Below, one piece after another: positions 1-9,265 of a stretch of DNA of 64,000 nucleotides (the first letter of the stretch is position 1; each line of letters starts with the position of its first letter). Both the position numbers and the translations under genes were made by a program. The notes below the pieces were generated by a model. It worked only from the letters and a program-made list of their open reading frames with translations. It was not told the DNA's origin and searched no databases. The DNA lies in NCBI GenBank assembly GCA_022361035.1, contig JAKSBP010000433.1, positions 1 through 64,000 on the forward strand, read 5' to 3'. This stretch comes from Clostridia bacterium. Its GTDB lineage: Bacteria; Bacillota; Clostridia; Peptostreptococcales; Caminicellaceae.

Positions 1-97
1 ATAGGTAATAGAAGGTAAAACAGATTTATAAAAATCGCTCAAAAGGAAACCTCAGTGCCTGCTTTCGTTTATTAAGTTTTTAACTCACACATCTATA
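1..97. repeat. One arm of a dispersed hairpin (MITE-like) repeat, cut by the window edge
   Basis: The reverse complement of this segment matches 35008-35104 with only about four mismatches over some 97 bases. It ends in ATCTATA at 91-97, the terminal sequence shared by the other copies. It corresponds to the loop plus one arm of the complete 179-bp element at 35008-35186, so the second arm should lie upstream of this window. Confidence 0.8.
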
Positions 98-223
98 TAT
101 AATTACGGCCTTAAAAAGACCTATTGCTATTAAAGTAGCGTACTTATTTATATAGTTTTGTAAAGCTAAATCAGATGATTCTTTAGACTTTATTTTATGA
201 ATTATTACCATGGAGGTGATTAG

Positions 224-1108
224 ATGTTCAAGATCGCACAGTTTGATTATAAGAGTCAGAGAAAAATAATAATTATATCCTTCCTATTAATTCCTATAGC
301 ACTGCTAGTAACTTTTTCCTACTTGCCTATGGTAAGGATGTTTTATTATAGCCTTTTTAAATGGAATGGTTTTAGCAAAAGAAAGGAGTTCATAGGTTTA
401 CTAAATTATATAACCATATTTACAAAGCCTGAATATTTTTCTGTATTTAAAGTAAGTGTATATTACTTCTTCGCATCCTTTGTTCAAATGGGTCTAGCAC
501 TTTACTTTGCCACTATATTGAGCTTTAGAATTAGAGGGAAAAACTTCTTTAAAGGAGTCCTATTTTTCCCTTATTTAATGAATGGAGTTGCCATTGGTTT
601 TATTTTTTTATATTTTTTTAGACCCGAGGGCACACTAGACACCCTATTAAATTTTCTAGGCTTGTCTAAATATATTAATTTGTGGCTCGGTAACCCCGAT
701 ATTATTAATTATTCCTTAGCGGGTACTTCAGTATGGAGGTATATGGGCTTTAACTTTATTGTTTTTTTAGGTGCTATTCAATCTATCCCAGGTGAAGTCT
801 ATGAAGCTGCAGAGATTGATGGTGCCAATAGATGGGATCAGTTTAGGCACATTATAATTCCTAGTATTAAAAGGATTGTTGAATTAAACTTGATTTTATC
901 AATAAAGGGTGCAATAAGTGTGTTTGAAATACCATATATTATGACGGGTGGAGCAAATGGAAGTAAAACATTTGTTATCCAGACAGTTGATACAGCCTTT
1001 AAATATAGTAAGTTTGGTCTAGCATCTGCAATGGCGGTTATATTACTGTTCATAGTAATTATAGTAACGTTAATGCAAAAGAGAATCTTTCGTAGTGAGG
1101 AGGTGTAG
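224..1108 (+). CDS. Carbohydrate ABC transporter permease, MalF/UgpA type
   Basis: This is a membrane-spanning subunit of a binding-protein-dependent sugar importer. The 294-residue protein has about six hydrophobic segments, the first at residues 15-35. The cytoplasmic EAA loop that contacts the ATPase is at 191-213, with core EAAEIDGA. A GGAGGTGAT ribosome binding site lies just before the ATG. The partner permease follows after 2 bases, so the two are cotranscribed. The solute-binding protein was probably encoded upstream of the window, and the ATPase (MsmX/UgpC type) is not here. The mannoside phosphorylase and ManA downstream suggest a mannose-containing oligosaccharide as substrate, but this is inferred from context only. 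Confidence 0.9.
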   Translation: MFKIAQFDYKSQRKIIIISFLLIPIALLVTFSYLPMVRMFYYSLFKWNGFSKRKEFIGLLNYITIFTKPEYFSVFKVSVYYFFASFVQMGLALYFATILSFRIRGKNFFKGVLFFPYLMNGVAIGFIFLYFFRPEGTLDTLLNFLGLSKYINLWLGNPDIINYSLAGTSVWRYMGFNFIVFLGAIQSIPGEVYEAAEIDGANRWDQFRHIIIPSIKRIVELNLILSIKGAISVFEIPYIMTGGANGSKTFVIQTVDTAFKYSKFGLASAMAVILLFIVIIVTLMQKRIFRSEEV

Positions 1109-1110
1109 GT

Positions 1111-1944
1111 GTGCTCAAGTTTAAAAATAAATTGTTGAGTATTTTAAAATATTTCTCACTTATAATAGGAGCTTTTGTAGCATTAATACCTATAGTAGTA
1201 GTGTTATTTGCTTCATTTAAAACTCCCCAAGAGTATGCAGAGACAGGAGCATTAACACCACCACAAAATTGGCTTAATTTTGAAAACTATAGTCGAGCAT
1301 TTTTTGAGGGAAATATGCTGTTGGGATTTGTAAATACTTTCATAATTTTAGTTGCTTCAGTGGCTGGAGCCATATTGATTGGGACAATGGTTGCTTATGT
1401 CTTAAGTCGATTTAATTTCAGGGGCCGTAAAATTATTATGGGTGCGTTTTTGTTAGCAACCCTAATACCCGGTGTTACTACGCAAGTGGCAACCTTTCAA
1501 ATTATCAATGCATTAGGGCTTTTTAATACGAGGATGGCAGCAATAGTTCTATTTATGGGGACAGATATTATTTCAGTCTATATTTTCCTAGAATTTTTAG
1601 ATAGTATTTCAGTTTCCTTAGATGAATCGGCAATGCTAGATGGGGCTTCATATTTTACGATTTATAGTAGGATAATACTGCCTTTGCTTAAGCCGGCAAT
1701 TGCAACTGTCCTTATAATAAAGGGGGTAGCTGCCTATAATAACTTCTATATTCCCTTCTTGTACATGCCAAGGAAGGGATTACAGGTTATATCAACGGCC
1801 TTATTTAAATTCCGAGGTCCATACGGATCACAATGGGAAGTTATTAGTGCGGGTATTATTATAGCAATTATTCCAACGGTAATTACATTTTTATCATTAC
1901 AGAAATATATTTATAATGGATTCACACAGGGTTCTATTAAGTAG
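1111..1944 (+). CDS. Carbohydrate ABC transporter permease, MalG/UgpE type
   Basis: This is the second permease of the sugar importer, 277 residues, starting at GTG two bases after the MalF-like gene. The ribosome binding site (GAGGAGG) lies inside the end of the upstream gene. Six membrane segments are visible and the EAA loop sits at about 168-195 with core DESAMLDGA, where Glu-Ser replaces the usual Glu-Ala, a common variation in MalG proteins. It would pair with the preceding protein to form the channel. The substrate cannot be read from a permease; the neighbouring glycosidase and isomerase favour a mannoside. Confidence 0.9.
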   Translation: MLKFKNKLLSILKYFSLIIGAFVALIPIVVVLFASFKTPQEYAETGALTPPQNWLNFENYSRAFFEGNMLLGFVNTFIILVASVAGAILIGTMVAYVLSRFNFRGRKIIMGAFLLATLIPGVTTQVATFQIINALGLFNTRMAAIVLFMGTDIISVYIFLEFLDSISVSLDESAMLDGASYFTIYSRIILPLLKPAIATVLIIKGVAAYNNFYIPFLYMPRKGLQVISTALFKFRGPYGSQWEVISAGIIIAIIPTVITFLSLQKYIYNGFTQGSIK

Positions 1945-2030
1945 AGAATGTGGAGAGGTATATATTAATTTTAATTAACAAGTTCTACTGATAGTAATTT
2001 AGGATGTATAGGATTATGGTGGGGATGTTA

Positions 2031-3155
2031 ATGAAATTTACAGAGTGTTTGATAAAGCCAGTATCAAGTAGATGTAACTTAAAATGTGAATATTGCTTTT
2101 ATTTGGATATAAGCAAGGGAAGAAAAGTAGAGTCCTATGGACTAATGGGATTAGAGACTCTAGAGCAGCTAGTTAAAAAGGTCTTTAAGAATACAGATGA
2201 GGTAGCAGCCTTCGCCTTTCAAGGTGGAGAACCATTATTAGCTGGGACTGATTTCTATGAAAAATTTATTGAGCTAGAAGAAAAGTATAATAAAAGAAAT
2301 ATAAGGGTAATGAGAAGTATCCAGACCAATGGGTTACTAATAGATGAATCCTATGGCAAGTTTTTTAAAAAAAATAAATTTTTAATAGGGATATCCCTAG
2401 ATGGCTTTAGGGAAGTTCATGATAAATACAGATTAGATAATAACCTTGAGCCGACCTTTGATAAAGTTATGAAGGGGATTGATATACTAAGGAAATACGA
2501 TGTTGAATTTAATATATTAACGGTAATTACTAAGGAAGTTGCGAGAAATATAAAGGATATATATAGATTTTATGTGGATAATAAATTTAATTATTTACAA
2601 TTTATTCCCGCCATGGATAGGGGATTTATACAGAGGGGAAAGGATATGTATTCCCTGGCTAATAATAGTTATTATAAATTCCTAAAGGATCTATTTAATT
2701 TATGGTATAGGGACTTTATTGGGGGAAGATATATTTCAATACAAAACTTTGATGATATCATCAACAAAATCCTTAGGCATGAACATATGCTTTCATGTTT
2801 TCAAAGAGGAGTTTGCAAATGTCAAAATGTTGTGGAAGCTAATGGGAACCTTTATCCATGTGACTTTTATTGCTCAGACCAATATATTCTCGGTAATATC
2901 CTTGATGATTCAATAGATGAAATGATGCATAGGAAAACAACGGAGGCTTTTATTGAGGAAAGTATAGGTATACCAAAGGAATGTAGGCAGTGTGAATATT
3001 ATAGGCTGTGTAGAAATGGTTGTAAAAGGTTCAGGGTAGATAATAGATATTATTATTGTGAAGCTACCAAAAAATTTTTTGCCAAAAATATATTTAAATT
3101 TGAAAAAATAACGAAGAAGATACTGACAATCAGTGTATCAGAAGGGGGAAATTAA
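2031..3155 (+). CDS. Radical SAM/SPASM protein, anaerobic sulfatase-maturase-like
   Basis: This 374-residue protein has the radical SAM cluster motif C15-x3-C19-x2-C22 in the context SSRCNLKCEYCFY, a QGGEP motif and a DGFREVHDKYR motif, all typical of anSME-type enzymes. A cysteine-rich SPASM region follows (about 250-350) that would bind two auxiliary 4Fe-4S clusters. Known relatives oxidise a Cys or Ser of a sulfatase to formylglycine or modify peptides. The start at 2031 is preferred over ATG 2004 because GGTGGGG precedes it and the family starts directly before this motif. No sulfatase or small target peptide is visible nearby. It lies between sugar permeases and a GH130 enzyme, so it may serve a sugar-related protein or be an unrelated passenger. 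Confidence 0.85.
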   Translation: MKFTECLIKPVSSRCNLKCEYCFYLDISKGRKVESYGLMGLETLEQLVKKVFKNTDEVAAFAFQGGEPLLAGTDFYEKFIELEEKYNKRNIRVMRSIQTNGLLIDESYGKFFKKNKFLIGISLDGFREVHDKYRLDNNLEPTFDKVMKGIDILRKYDVEFNILTVITKEVARNIKDIYRFYVDNKFNYLQFIPAMDRGFIQRGKDMYSLANNSYYKFLKDLFNLWYRDFIGGRYISIQNFDDIINKILRHEHMLSCFQRGVCKCQNVVEANGNLYPCDFYCSDQYILGNILDDSIDEMMHRKTTEAFIEESIGIPKECRQCEYYRLCRNGCKRFRVDNRYYYCEATKKFFAKNIFKFEKITKKILTISVSEGGN

Positions 3156-3156
3156 A

Positions 3157-4179
3157 ATGAATCAAGTAAAGATTATTGGAGAAAGTCTAAATAACATACC
3201 TTGGCAGGTTAAACCAAAGGATCACTATGGTCCAGTATGGAGACATACAGAAAATCCAGTCATAAATCGTAATCCAGTAAGGGGGATTTCCCGTATTTTT
3301 AATAGTGCTGTTGCTCCCTATAATGGCAAATTTGTAGGAATTTTTAGGGCTGAAACTATTAATGGTCGTCCCCATTTACATCTAGGCTGGAGTAATGATG
3401 CCCTGAATTGGGAGATTGAAGAGAAGGCCATTGAATTTATTGATAAAAAGGGTAAGCCCTATCAGCCCCGTTATGGATATGACCCCAGGCTAGTGAAGGT
3501 TGAAGATACATTCTATATTATTTGGTGTACAGATTTTCATGGGGCAGCCCTAGGATTGGCAGAAACAAAGGATTTTAAAAGCTTTGTTCGTTTAGAAAAT
3601 CCTTTCTTACCCTTTAATCGAAATGGAGTTCTATTTCCAAGGAAGATAAAGGGAAATTTTGTTATGTTGTCTAGGCCAAGTGATAGTGGACATACTCCCT
3701 TTGGAGATGTTTTCTTAAGTGAAAGCCCAGATTTAAAATATTGGGGAAATCACAGACATGTAATGAGCAAAGGGGGCAAGGGCTGGTGGCAAGCATTGAA
3801 AATTGGAGGAGGTCCTGCTCCCATAGAGACAACGGAGGGTTGGCTTATGTTCTATCATGGTGTTACAAGGACCTGTAATGGATACGTATACAGCATGGGG
3901 GCAGCACTTCTTGATATCGATGAACCCTCTAGGGTAAAATACCGTTGTGAAAATTTCATATTAACTCCTGAAGAATGGTATGAAGAAAAGGGATTTGTTG
4001 ATAATGTCATATTCCCCTGTGCAACCCTACAGGATGGAGATACAGGAAGAATTGTAATTTATTACGGTGCTGCTGACACTTACGTAGGGGTTGCCTATAC
4101 TACTGTGGAAGAAATTGTTAACTATATTATTGAAAACCATGAATCAGTAGGTGAGGATAGGGATTTAGGAAGAATTTAA
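3157..4179 (+). CDS. GH130 family mannoside phosphorylase
   Basis: This 340-residue five-bladed beta-propeller glycosidase belongs to the GH130 family, whose members phosphorolyse beta-mannosides to mannose 1-phosphate. Family hallmarks are WRHTENPVI near the N terminus, the NSAVAPYNGKFVGIFR blade, and YDPRLVKVEDTFYI, whose Asp109 matches the proposed catalytic acid. Arg and His phosphate-binding residues are plausible in FRAE and the LMFYHG blade. The ATG at 3157 is chosen over GTG 3133, which lies inside the upstream gene; GGGGG sits before 3157. The exact linkage (beta-1,2, beta-1,4 or mannosyl-glucose) cannot be told from sequence. ManA immediately downstream fits a mannose 1-phosphate to fructose 6-phosphate route, though no phosphomannomutase is in the window. 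Confidence 0.85.
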   Translation: MNQVKIIGESLNNIPWQVKPKDHYGPVWRHTENPVINRNPVRGISRIFNSAVAPYNGKFVGIFRAETINGRPHLHLGWSNDALNWEIEEKAIEFIDKKGKPYQPRYGYDPRLVKVEDTFYIIWCTDFHGAALGLAETKDFKSFVRLENPFLPFNRNGVLFPRKIKGNFVMLSRPSDSGHTPFGDVFLSESPDLKYWGNHRHVMSKGGKGWWQALKIGGGPAPIETTEGWLMFYHGVTRTCNGYVYSMGAALLDIDEPSRVKYRCENFILTPEEWYEEKGFVDNVIFPCATLQDGDTGRIVIYYGAADTYVGVAYTTVEEIVNYIIENHESVGEDRDLGRI

Positions 4180-4275
4180 TCCTAGGAGTTAAAGAAAAAC
4201 TATTATACTTCATCCTATTTAATAAGTAGAATAGGACTCTATTATATACATGTCATCATTAAACCAAGGATAATA

Positions 4276-4303
4276 TTGACATATCTATCCTACTAGATAT
4301 AAT
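4276..4303 (+). promoter_or_regulatory. Sigma-A type promoter of manA
   Basis: A perfect TTGACA (4276-4281) and a perfect TATAAT (4298-4303) are separated by 16 bp and lie 22 bp before the manA start codon region. This suggests that manA can be transcribed independently of the upstream mannoside genes. Confidence 0.7.
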
Positions 4304-4325
4304 ATTTGATGGAGGGAGGTTTGTA

Positions 4326-5267
4326 ATGGATAATATACTATTCTTAAAACCTGTTTTTCATGAAAAAATATGGGGTGGTAATAAATTAAATTCAATATTT
4401 GGTTACGATATACCTAGTGAAAAGACAGGAGAATGTTGGGCTATAAGTGCCCATCCAAATGGAGATTGTGAAATATTAAATAGGAATTTTAAGGGATGGA
4501 ATTTATCTAAGCTCTGGAAGGATAAGCCTGAACTCTTTGGAAATCTACCCTTAAAACAATTTCCCCTGTTGGTAAAAATTATAGATGCCTGTGATGATTT
4601 AAGTGTTCAAGTACATCCAAATGACGAGCAAGCAAAGCTCCTTGAAAATGAATCAAATGGAAAAACAGAATGTTGGTACGTCTTACACTGTGAAGAAAGT
4701 AGTAAATTAGTGTATGGACATAATGCTACAACTAAGGCAGCTTTCATAGATATGATTGATAGGGGTAAATATAAGGAGTTGCTAGAGTATAGAAATATCA
4801 AAGAAGGTGACTTTTACTTTGTACCCGCAGGTACTATACACGGAATAGGTAGTGGAACTTTAATTTATGAAGTTCAGCAGCCAAGTGATGTGACCTATAG
4901 GTTATATGATTATGATAGAGTAGATAGCAATGGAAAACACAGAGATTTACATTTGGATAAGAGTAAAGAGGTTGTTAACGTTCCCCATAGGGATATTTCT
5001 ATTATGCCAGAAGTGAAAAAAGAAAATAGTGTAAAGGTAACAACATATATTTCAAATGAATATTTTGAAGTTAGAAAATTAAGTATACATAGTTATTACT
5101 CTACTAAAAACGATAAACCGTTTTTGTTATGTACTGTAATAGATGGAGAAGGTCTTATAAATGGTATAACCATAAAAGCCGGTGATAATTTCATCGTTAC
5201 ATCCCAATGCAACAGAATTGATATAGAGGGCAAACTAGAAATAATAACATCTAATGTTATGGAGTAA
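4326..5267 (+). CDS. manA: Mannose-6-phosphate isomerase, class I
   Basis: Cupin-type zinc enzyme interconverting mannose 6-phosphate and fructose 6-phosphate, 313 residues, the usual size for Firmicute ManA. Zinc ligands are readable as Gln95 and His97 in SVQVHPND, Glu115 in the KTECWYVL segment and His172 in GTIHGIG; the substrate-site motif QQPSDVTYRLYDYDR follows. A GGAGGGAGG ribosome binding site precedes the ATG. With the GH130 phosphorylase it forms a short catabolic path for mannosides into glycolysis. It has its own consensus promoter. Confidence 0.95.
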   Translation: MDNILFLKPVFHEKIWGGNKLNSIFGYDIPSEKTGECWAISAHPNGDCEILNRNFKGWNLSKLWKDKPELFGNLPLKQFPLLVKIIDACDDLSVQVHPNDEQAKLLENESNGKTECWYVLHCEESSKLVYGHNATTKAAFIDMIDRGKYKELLEYRNIKEGDFYFVPAGTIHGIGSGTLIYEVQQPSDVTYRLYDYDRVDSNGKHRDLHLDKSKEVVNVPHRDISIMPEVKKENSVKVTTYISNEYFEVRKLSIHSYYSTKNDKPFLLCTVIDGEGLINGITIKAGDNFIVTSQCNRIDIEGKLEIITSNVME

Positions 5268-5305
5268 AAATAAATTCATAGTTAAATAAAATTGTGTCAT
5301 ATAGA

Positions 5306-5384
5306 TATAGATGAGTGATTGAGAATGTTAACTTATTTCAGCAGCCATAGAGAATCCTTTTGGCTCATCTATAAATAATTTTAT
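5306..5384. repeat. Arm of the dispersed hairpin repeat (left inverted copy)
   Basis: It begins TATAGATGAGTGATTGAG and resembles the right arm of the full element at 35108-35186 read in reverse complement, including the CAGCAGCCA, GAGAATCCTTT and GGCTCAT blocks. Its first 30 bases are repeated, inverted, at 6326-6355 with 28 of 30 matches. Confidence 0.75.
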
Positions 5385-5436
5385 GATTTAAGTTTTAATG
5401 TAATTTGCCATTAACCTATTTACTATACCTTTTAAG

Positions 5437-5504
5437 CTTGGAAATTGAACCTGTCAAGGTCTGATTTATTAGTTTATTTCAACCTTGACAGATTTTCAAG
5501 TTTT
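5437..5504 (+). terminator. Long stem-loop after manA
   Basis: A perfect 10-bp inverted repeat, CTGTCAAGGT (5451-5460) and ACCTTGACAG (5482-5491), is extended by CTTGGAAAT against ATTTTCAAG and followed by TTTT. It is placed to end manA transcripts, though it is about 170 bp after the stop. It may also work on the opposite strand for the ABC gene that ends at 5580. Confidence 0.45.
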
Positions 5505-5579
5505 ATAGTAATTTTACTTTAGATATTAATAAGTTTCGATGTAGTATGGTTATGATATATTGAGAGAAGGCCTATGGCC

Positions 5580-6224
5580 CTAGGGCTGCTTTGATAGCCT
5601 TTGTTTTTGTCTTTTTGTAGATATAGCTTCTGCTATGTCGTGGGTCACTAATATAACTGTTTTTTTCTCGCTTTTAAGGATACTTCCGATTTCGTCGGCC
5701 ACTTTTAAACGTGTTTGATAATCTAAGGCAGAAAAGGGTTCGTCAAGGAGGAGTATTTTAGGTTCCGTGGATAAAGTTCTTATTAATGCAACTCTCTGTC
5801 TCATACCTCCAGAGAGCTGACTTGGATAATGATTTTTAAAATCCTTTAGACCATAGGTGTCTAATAAATTCTTTACCTTTGAAACATTATCTGGTGTAAG
5901 GTTGTTTTGTACTTCTAAGCCTATAAGTACATTTTTAAGTATGGTCCTCCATTCAAAGAGATTATCCTTCTGAAACATGTAGCCTATCTTTTTATCAAAT
6001 TTTTTAACTTCTTCACCCTTAATTATAATTTTTCCCAAAGAAGGCCTTATAAGACCTGCAATCATAGATAAAAGAGTGGTTTTACCACAGCCGCTTGGTC
6101 CAACTATAGATACTATTTCACCCTCATATATAGATAGAGAAAGGTCCTTTATTGCCAAGGTTTCGCCATCCAATGTGTGGTAAGTCTTAGATACATTTTG
6201 TATGTCCATTACTTTAGCATACAA
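5580..6224 (-). pseudogene. Truncated NitT/TauT-type ABC transporter ATPase (SsuB-like)
   Basis: The reading frame encodes an ATP-binding subunit of the nitrate/sulfonate/taurine importer type. Walker [10 protein letters not shown] is at 42-50, the LSGG signature at 137-140, Walker B with LLLDEP at 158-163, and the switch His in VTHD at about 195. After the family-like HDIAEAIS (196-202) the sequence becomes STKRQKQRLSKQP and stops at 214, about 40 residues short of the usual 250-260. Neither other frame restores the family tail, so this looks like a deletion or insertion breakpoint, not a simple frameshift. It starts at TTG with AGGGGG upstream. No permease or binding protein is adjacent. 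It is flanked by inverted repeat arms at 5306 and 6313. ATP hydrolysis could survive but transport function is doubtful. Confidence 0.7.
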
Positions 6225-6312
6225 CTTTATATCCCCCTATCCAATAAATTCATAATATATTTTATTCTGAAGATTTAAATTTGTGAAAGAGTTATGAAAG
6301 TAAGAAAAATAT

Positions 6313-6355
6313 ATGGTTGCTAAGGTAAGTTAACATTCTCAATCACTCTTTTATA
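6313..6355. repeat. Arm of the dispersed hairpin repeat (right inverted copy)
   Basis: Bases 6326-6355 are the reverse complement of 5306-5335 with 28 of 30 matches, and similarity continues weakly inward to about 6313. With the left copy it encloses the truncated ABC ATPase gene in a 1050-bp segment. Confidence 0.7.
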
Positions 6356-6497
6356 TGCTTTTAAATGAATAGTTATGGACCTTAGTTATCTTAAATTTTA
6401 TAGGCCTTAAAAAAGAGCTTAACTTAACAATATTTTTAGTATATTTTTTCTTTCCTGAAAAAAATTTAAAAAATTAGTATTAAAAGCCTATTTTATA

Positions 6498-6527
6498 TTG
6501 ACAATTGATGCTAAAATCGTATATAAT
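6498..6527 (+). promoter_or_regulatory. Promoter of the potABCD operon
   Basis: Perfect TTGACA (6498-6503) and perfect TATAAT (6522-6527) boxes are spaced by 18 bp, about 88 bp before the potA start. The long leader is AT-rich with no clear riboswitch fold. Confidence 0.7.
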
Positions 6528-6614
6528 TCTTCTAAAATAAGTTTAGTTAATGTAAACAAAAAGTTTAGTATAAATGTGATTTATAAATTTTTATAATATT
6601 TAGGGGGTAGATAA

Positions 6615-7655
6615 ATGGCAGTAAATATTGTTGAGCTTAAAAATGTTGGCAAAGATTTTGGTGACAACAAAGTTTTGACAGATGTTAGTTTCTATGTAAA
6701 AAGAAATGAGTTTATGACATTACTTGGTCCAAGTGGTTGTGGCAAAACTACTACTCTGAGACTAATTGGAGGATTTGAAGATGTTACGACAGGTGAGATT
6801 CTCTTTGACGGAAAAAGTATTACCGAAGTTCCTCCCTATAAACGTAGAGTAAACACTGTGTTTCAAAAATATGCTCTATTTCCCCATCTAAATGTCTATG
6901 ATAATATTGCCTTTGGTCTAAAGGTAAAAAATACCAAAAAAACTATTATTAATAAAAAAGTTCATGAAATGTTATCCTTAGTAAATCTTAAGGGATTTGA
7001 AAAACGTTCAATTAATTCCCTAAGTGGAGGGCAACAGCAGAGAATTGCCATTGCTAGGGCATTAGTCAATGAGCCGGAGGTCCTCTTGTTAGATGAGCCA
7101 CTTGGAGCATTGGATTTAAAGCTGCGTAAAGAAATGCAAATTGAGCTTAAGCGTATGCAGCAAAAGCTAGGTATTACCTTTATTTTTGTTACCCATGACC
7201 AGGAAGAGGCACTAACAATGTCGGATACTATTATAGTTATGCAAGATGGTAGGATACAGCAGATCGGTACTCCAGAAGATATTTATAATGAACCTGAAAA
7301 CGCCTTTATTGCTGACTTCATTGGAGAGAGTACAATAGTTGAAGGAATTATGCATGAGGATTATCTAGTGGAATTTGTTGGGCAAAAATTTAAATGTGTG
7401 GATAGGGGCTTTGATAAAAAAGAAAAAGTCGATGTGGTTATCCGTCCAGAAGACATCGGAGTGGTGAAGCCCCAGGAGGGAATGTTGATAGGACTGGTTC
7501 AATCCGTTGTATTTAAGGGTGTTCACTATGAAATGATTGTAAAAGTCAATGATCAATTGTTTAAAATCCACAGTACCAAGATGGCACCTGTAGGAGAAAT
7601 TACGGGAATTAGGATAGAAGCGAATGACATACATATAATGAAAAAGGAGGGGTAA
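6615..7655 (+). CDS. potA: Spermidine/putrescine ABC transporter ATP-binding protein
   Basis: ATPase subunit of the polyamine importer, 346 residues, full length. Walker [10 protein letters not shown] is at 38-46, the signature LSGGQQQR at 136-143 and Walker B VLLLDE at 156-161. A C-terminal TOBE-type domain spans about 270-346. It has the strong ribosome binding site AGGGGGT. It is the first of four tightly packed genes in the order potA-potB-potC-potD, which fixes the function more surely than the ATPase alone. Energy from ATP hydrolysis would drive polyamine uptake through PotBC. Confidence 0.95.
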   Translation: MAVNIVELKNVGKDFGDNKVLTDVSFYVKRNEFMTLLGPSGCGKTTTLRLIGGFEDVTTGEILFDGKSITEVPPYKRRVNTVFQKYALFPHLNVYDNIAFGLKVKNTKKTIINKKVHEMLSLVNLKGFEKRSINSLSGGQQQRIAIARALVNEPEVLLLDEPLGALDLKLRKEMQIELKRMQQKLGITFIFVTHDQEEALTMSDTIIVMQDGRIQQIGTPEDIYNEPENAFIADFIGESTIVEGIMHEDYLVEFVGQKFKCVDRGFDKKEKVDVVIRPEDIGVVKPQEGMLIGLVQSVVFKGVHYEMIVKVNDQLFKIHSTKMAPVGEITGIRIEANDIHIMKKEG

Positions 7656-7658
7656 TTA

Positions 7659-8483
7659 ATGAAAAACAGATGGATTACCTATCCTTATATAGTGTGGATG
7701 ATATTATTTATAGTAGTTCCAATAATTTTAGTATTGTCATATAGTATAACCCTTGAAAGCGAACAGGGATTATCCTTTACTTTAGAGAACTATAAACGTT
7801 TTTTTGATCCCCTATACATTAATGTATTAATACATTCCATTAACTTAGCGCTTATTAGCACTACCATATGTTTAATCCTAGGTTATCCTATGGCTATGAT
7901 TATAGCTAGGGCACCAATAGCCTATAGAAATATGCTAGTATTATTTTTTGTTATTCCAATGTGGATGAACTTTTTGCTTAGAACCTATGCTTGGATGAGT
8001 CTTTTAGAACGCAGCGGATTAATAAACCGGCTGTTGACTTCTATTAATCTTCCTAGCCTTAACTTGATGTACACAAATGGGGCTGTAATTTTGGGCATGG
8101 TATATAATTTTTTACCCTTTATGGTACTGCCCATATACTCTGTTCTCATTAAAATAGATAAAAATTTAATTGAAGCTGCCCAAGATTTAGGGGCCAATGA
8201 CTTAAAGGTGTTTTTGAAGGTTACATTGCCCCTAAGCTTGCCCGGTGTATTTTCAGGTGTTATTATGGTTTTTATGCCGGCAATTACAACCTTTGTAATA
8301 CCCCGATTGTTAGGAGGAGGGCAGTTTACCCTAATTGGTAATTTGATTGAACAGCAGTTTTTAAGTTCAGGAGATTGGAACTTTGGCTCTGCAATATCTA
8401 TGTTTATGCTAGTAGTTATACTATTTAGCTCAGGACTTATGGGTAGATATGATAAGGATAGGGAGGGGATGGGCTTATGGTAG
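7659..8483 (+). CDS. potB: Spermidine/putrescine ABC transporter permease
   Basis: Permease of the PotB/PotH type, 274 residues, with six membrane segments and the EAA loop at about 169-190 (core EAAQDLGA). It begins 4 bases after potA. Its last codons overlap the potC start by 7 bases, which points to translational coupling. It forms a heterodimeric channel with PotC. Confidence 0.93.
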   Translation: MKNRWITYPYIVWMILFIVVPIILVLSYSITLESEQGLSFTLENYKRFFDPLYINVLIHSINLALISTTICLILGYPMAMIIARAPIAYRNMLVLFFVIPMWMNFLLRTYAWMSLLERSGLINRLLTSINLPSLNLMYTNGAVILGMVYNFLPFMVLPIYSVLIKIDKNLIEAAQDLGANDLKVFLKVTLPLSLPGVFSGVIMVFMPAITTFVIPRLLGGGQFTLIGNLIEQQFLSSGDWNFGSAISMFMLVVILFSSGLMGRYDKDREGMGLW

Positions 8484-9265
8484 GTCGCTTTTTAAAAAGG
8501 CTTTATGGGTCTTTAATATATATTTTTTTATATGCTCCTATCCTTATCTTGATAGTGTTCTCTTTTAATGATTCTCGTTCTAGAGGACAATGGGGAGGAT
8601 TTACATTAAAATGGTATAAGGAATTATTTACAGATTCCCAAATAATGTCGGCCCTTTACTATACTATTATTGTTGCAATTATTTCTGCTTTAGTTGCTAC
8701 CCTGATTGGAACTGCAGCTTCTATAGGAATACATGAGATGAATAGAAAACAAAAAAGCTTGATTATGAACCTTACATATATACCCGTATTAAATGCAGAT
8801 ATTGTAACTGGAATCTCATTAATGATCCTATTTATTTTTATTAGATTGGACCTAGGGCTTGTTACTCTCCTTATAGCCCATATTACCTTCAATATTCCAT
8901 ACGTAATTTTGTCGGTACTCCCAAGGCTGCAGCAGCTTGATAATAATTTATATGAAGCGGCTTTAGATTTAGGTGCTACACCTTGGTATGCCCTATGGAG
9001 AGTCATAATACCTGAGATCATGCCTGGAATTATTACGGGGGCACTTTTTGCCTTTACTCTCTCTATAGATGATTTTGTTATAAGCTTTTTTACAACAGGC
9101 TCTGGAGTTTCCAACCTATCCATTACTATTTATTCCATGGCTAGGAGGGGGATAAAGCCTCAAATAAATGCTCTTTCAACAATTATGTTCATCACTGTTT
9201 TATTGCTACTTTTGATAATAGATTCAAGGGCAAATAGAAATATAGATAGAAAGGAAAATGCATGA
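8477..9265 (+). CDS. potC: Spermidine/putrescine ABC transporter permease
   Basis: Second permease of the polyamine importer (PotC/PotI type), 262 residues, six membrane segments, EAA loop core EAALDLGA at 160-167. It overlaps potB by 7 bases, and its stop codon overlaps the potD start by 4 bases. The proline at 21 in the first membrane segment and the YAP motif are usual in this family. Confidence 0.93.
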   Translation: MVGRFLKRLYGSLIYIFLYAPILILIVFSFNDSRSRGQWGGFTLKWYKELFTDSQIMSALYYTIIVAIISALVATLIGTAASIGIHEMNRKQKSLIMNLTYIPVLNADIVTGISLMILFIFIRLDLGLVTLLIAHITFNIPYVILSVLPRLQQLDNNLYEAALDLGATPWYALWRVIIPEIMPGIITGALFAFTLSIDDFVISFFTTGSGVSNLSITIYSMARRGIKPQINALSTIMFITVLLLLLIIDSRANRNIDRKENA

